Origin: JAFNAG01 sp963721405
Lineage (GTDB): Bacteria; Acidobacteriota; UBA6911
Assembly: GCA_963721405.1 (NCBI GenBank)
Contig: CAVRJA010000003.1
Span: 310,001-374,000 of the forward strand
Reading direction: 5' to 3'
Length of the DNA: 64,000 nucleotides
Shown: positions 62,176-64,000 of the stretch, in pieces
How positions within the stretch are numbered: position 1 is the first letter of the stretch
How the letters are laid out: every line of letters starts with the position of its first letter
The notes under the pieces: generated by a model
The model's database searches: none
Seen by the model: only the letters and a program-made list of their open reading frames with translations
Told to the model about the DNA's origin: nothing
Position numbers and translations under genes: made by a program

Positions 62176-63159
62176 CTATCGGTCTGCCAGGGCTTTCCCG
62201 ATTTCGTCGAGTTCGTCGGCCGTCAGGCGGAAGCCGGCAGCGCCGATGAATCCCTCGACCTGCGCCGGACGCCGCGCGCCGACGATCGCGCCGGTAACGG
62301 CCGGCAGCCTGAGCGTCCAGGCGATCGCAACTTCCCCCGGCGAACGGCCGTGCCGCGCGCCGATGGCGCGCAGTTTCTCTACCAGCTGCAGGTTGCGGGT
62401 GAGCTTCGGCTCCTGATATTCGGGGCTCTTCGTTTTCCGCCAGTCATCATCAGGCATGGCATTGACCCGTTCGCGCGTCATGGATCCGCTCAGAAGTCCG
62501 GAATGCATCGGAGAATAGACGATCACACCGATATTCTGTGCGGCGCAGTAAGGCAAGATTTCCGCTTCGAACCCGCGCTTCAGCATCGAATAAGGAGGTT
62601 GAAGCGAGCTGACCGGAGCGATGGCGACTATGCGTTTCAATTGTGCGACGCTGAAATTGGAGACGCCAATGCAGCGGATCTTGCCCTGCTTCTGCATTCC
62701 GGCGAGCGCATGCCACCCTTCCTCGATGCCGGCATCCGACGTCGCGGGTTCTGATGCCCAACTCGGCCAGTGGATCTGATACAGGTCGACGGCCTCAACC
62801 CGCAGACGGCGGAGACTGTCCTCTAACTCCTTCCGCAATGAACCCGGCGCCAGGCTGTGACGGATGTTTCCTTTCTCATCCCATACCAGGCTGCACTTCG
62901 TGAAGACAAGCGGCCTGCCCGATTGAGGGATGTCTGCCAACGCCTGCGCGACAACCTCTTCGGAATGCCCGAGACCGTATGCCGCGGCGGTGTCGATCCA
63001 GTTGATGCCCAGGTCGAGGGCGCGGCGAATCGCGGCGATGGATTCCGCGTCATCCTGGGGGCCCCATGCAAATGCCCAGCCGCCGCCACCCATGGCCCAC
63101 GCTCCCAGCCCGATCGGCGTGATCTTGAAGTCGGCATTGCCCAGCTTTCGTTTCTCCAT
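62176..63159 (-). CDS. Aldo/keto reductase
   Basis: 327 residues. The catalytic tetrad is visible: Asp and Tyr in NWIDTAAAYGLGHSEE, Lys in LVFTKCSLVWDEK, and His in YQIHWPSW. It has CIGVSNFSVAQLKRI, and near the C-terminus IVGARRPAQVEGFIGAAGF, which binds NADP(H). The N-terminus MEKRKLGNADFKITPIGLGAWAMGGGGWAF suits the AKR11/YajO-like branch. The substrate is unknown. Confidence 0.93.
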   Translation of the reverse strand: MEKRKLGNADFKITPIGLGAWAMGGGGWAFAWGPQDDAESIAAIRRALDLGINWIDTAAAYGLGHSEEVVAQALADIPQSGRPLVFTKCSLVWDEKGNIRHSLAPGSLRKELEDSLRRLRVEAVDLYQIHWPSWASEPATSDAGIEEGWHALAGMQKQGKIRCIGVSNFSVAQLKRIVAIAPVSSLQPPYSMLKRGFEAEILPYCAAQNIGVIVYSPMHSGLLSGSMTRERVNAMPDDDWRKTKSPEYQEPKLTRNLQLVEKLRAIGARHGRSPGEVAIAWTLRLPAVTGAIVGARRPAQVEGFIGAAGFRLTADELDEIGKALADR

Positions 63160-63264
63160 AGGAAGGTCGCTCCTCTGCCTCTATTCTGCCCGCGGCCACA
63201 CCCGTCGTCAATCGAGGGATGGGGCAGGTCAGATGCGGCGCTCCGACCGTCCGGAGAAAGTGCC

Positions 63265-64000
63265 TCACTTCCCGGCGAATGCGGGGAAATTTCCGGGCGA
63301 GGGTGCAGGATATCCATGCATGCGGCGGCGCTTCAGATGGCGCAAGCGGGAAGCTTCAATCAGAGGCCGCCAGAGAAATCCAGTCAAACCCAGCCGGATC
63401 GCGACCGGCCAGAACCGGTTGCATTTCTTGTAGAGGAGACTTCCGATCAGGTAGGGGGGCACGGCAAGGACCTCTTCGGGGCGGCGACGCCAGATCGATC
63501 CCATCGAGAAGAGCCGGCGATATGCCCCTTCATACCCGTCTTCGAGTTCGCCGGGGGACATGTTTAGCGGCTTGAACACCGCGTGCCCCGTGTCGTAAAG
63601 CTCCCAGCGGCGATGCAGCAGTCGGTTGTCCCGCTCCAGCTGTTCGAAGAGGGGAGTCCCCGGGTACGGGGTCAGGATGTGGAAGGTGGCGCTCTCGAGT
63701 CGAGTGCGCTCAATCCAACGCACCGTGTTGGCGAATACGTCCGGGCGGTCGTGATCGAAACCGAAAACGAAGCTGCCGTTGACCTGAATACCGTATCGAT
63801 GGAGAATCGCCACGCGGCGCGCGTAATCTTCCGGCTGCGGGCTGCGTTTGCGGGCGTCCGTGAGGTTCTCCCCCGACAAGGATTCAAACCCGATGAATAC
63901 GCCCACGCACCCCGAATCAGCCATTTCACGGATCAGATCCACGTCGTCCGTGAGCTCGACAGAAACTGCGGCACTCCAGATCTTCCCCAGCGGCCGCAGG
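63265..64000 (-). CDS. Radical SAM protein, C-terminal part (cut by window end)
   Basis: The frame is open to the window edge; about 244 residues are visible. The end of a radical SAM barrel is clear: CVGVFIGFESLSGENLTDARKR, GIQVNGSFVFGFDHDRPDVFANTVRWIER and TFHILTPYPGTPLFEQLERDNRLL. A C-terminal segment of the DUF4070 type (FKPLNMSPGELEDGYEGAYRRLFS) follows. This matches B12-binding radical SAM proteins such as hopanoid or bacteriochlorophyll methylase relatives. The CxxxCxxC site lies beyond the window. Confidence 0.9.
   Translation of the reverse strand, partial: LRPLGKIWSAAVSVELTDDVDLIREMADSGCVGVFIGFESLSGENLTDARKRSPQPEDYARRVAILHRYGIQVNGSFVFGFDHDRPDVFANTVRWIERTRLESATFHILTPYPGTPLFEQLERDNRLLHRRWELYDTGHAVFKPLNMSPGELEDGYEGAYRRLFSMGSIWRRRPEEVLAVPPYLIGSLLYKKCNRFWPVAIRLGLTGFLWRPLIEASRLRHLKRRRMHGYPAPSPGNFPAFAGK

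Overview
The window is about 60% GC and almost fully coding. It looks like a chromosomal segment from a member of the Acidobacteriota, probably an uncultured lineage. The evidence for that is the two secreted von Willebrand-A proteins of the type common in that phylum (22703-23617 and 39890-40849), an Oar-like TonB-dependent receptor with an N-terminal carboxypeptidase-regulatory domain (26542-30471), an MglA/roadblock pair next to a type IV pilus locus, and many housekeeping genes in small operons. The phylum call is an inference from gene content; no rRNA gene is present to confirm it.

Layout. 0-10 kb: the 3' part of lon, a NusG/UpxY-like factor, Sua5, a protein phosphatase, TerC, an FmdB zinc ribbon, an aspartase/fumarase-family enzyme, an alpha/beta hydrolase and an APC permease. 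10-20.5 kb: mglA with a roadblock partner, a TPR protein, yvcK-glmU-Cys-rich protein in one overlapping operon, then carB, carA and lepB on the minus strand. 21-31 kb: a radical SAM protein, a von Willebrand-A protein, a MinD-like ATPase with an extra C-terminal domain, a tandem acetyltransferase and the large TonB receptor. 31.5-39.7 kb: a flagellar control island (flgN, flgM with a sigma-28 promoter, a GAF-GAF-PAS-GGDEF protein carrying a FliM-like N-terminal peptide, the sigma-28 gene, flhG, and an NtrC-family regulator). 40.9-48.7 kb, minus strand: rplM-rpsI-rpsB-tsf-pyrH-frr, then dedA, efp and speA. 50.5-58.7 kb, plus strand: pilMNOPQ plus a roadblock protein, then accB-accC-thiE. 59-64 kb: a WG-repeat protein, a putative exported methyltransferase, a fatty-acid desaturase remnant, an aldo/keto reductase and a second radical SAM protein cut by the window end.

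Functional links. Two motility programmes sit together: type IV pili with MglA/roadblock polarity proteins, and flagellar regulation with the sigma factor, its anti-sigma, a chaperone, the number-control ATPase and a diguanylate cyclase. The flagellar structural genes are not in this window. The translation block (L13, S9, S2, EF-Ts, RRF, EF-P) and the fatty-acid initiation block (AccBC) are ordinary.

The most unusual part is the non-coding DNA. There is a family of roughly 200-310 bp elements with inverted ends related to GTTTCTGTCGCGAAACTC. Three of them contain long arms made of GGACCT-like hexamers that can fold back on each other. There is also a tandem array of four roughly 241-bp units (49212-50102), a 235-bp inverted duplicate shared between 20.7 and 48.9 kb, and several long perfect hairpins. 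No tRNA, rRNA, CRISPR array or intact transposase was seen.
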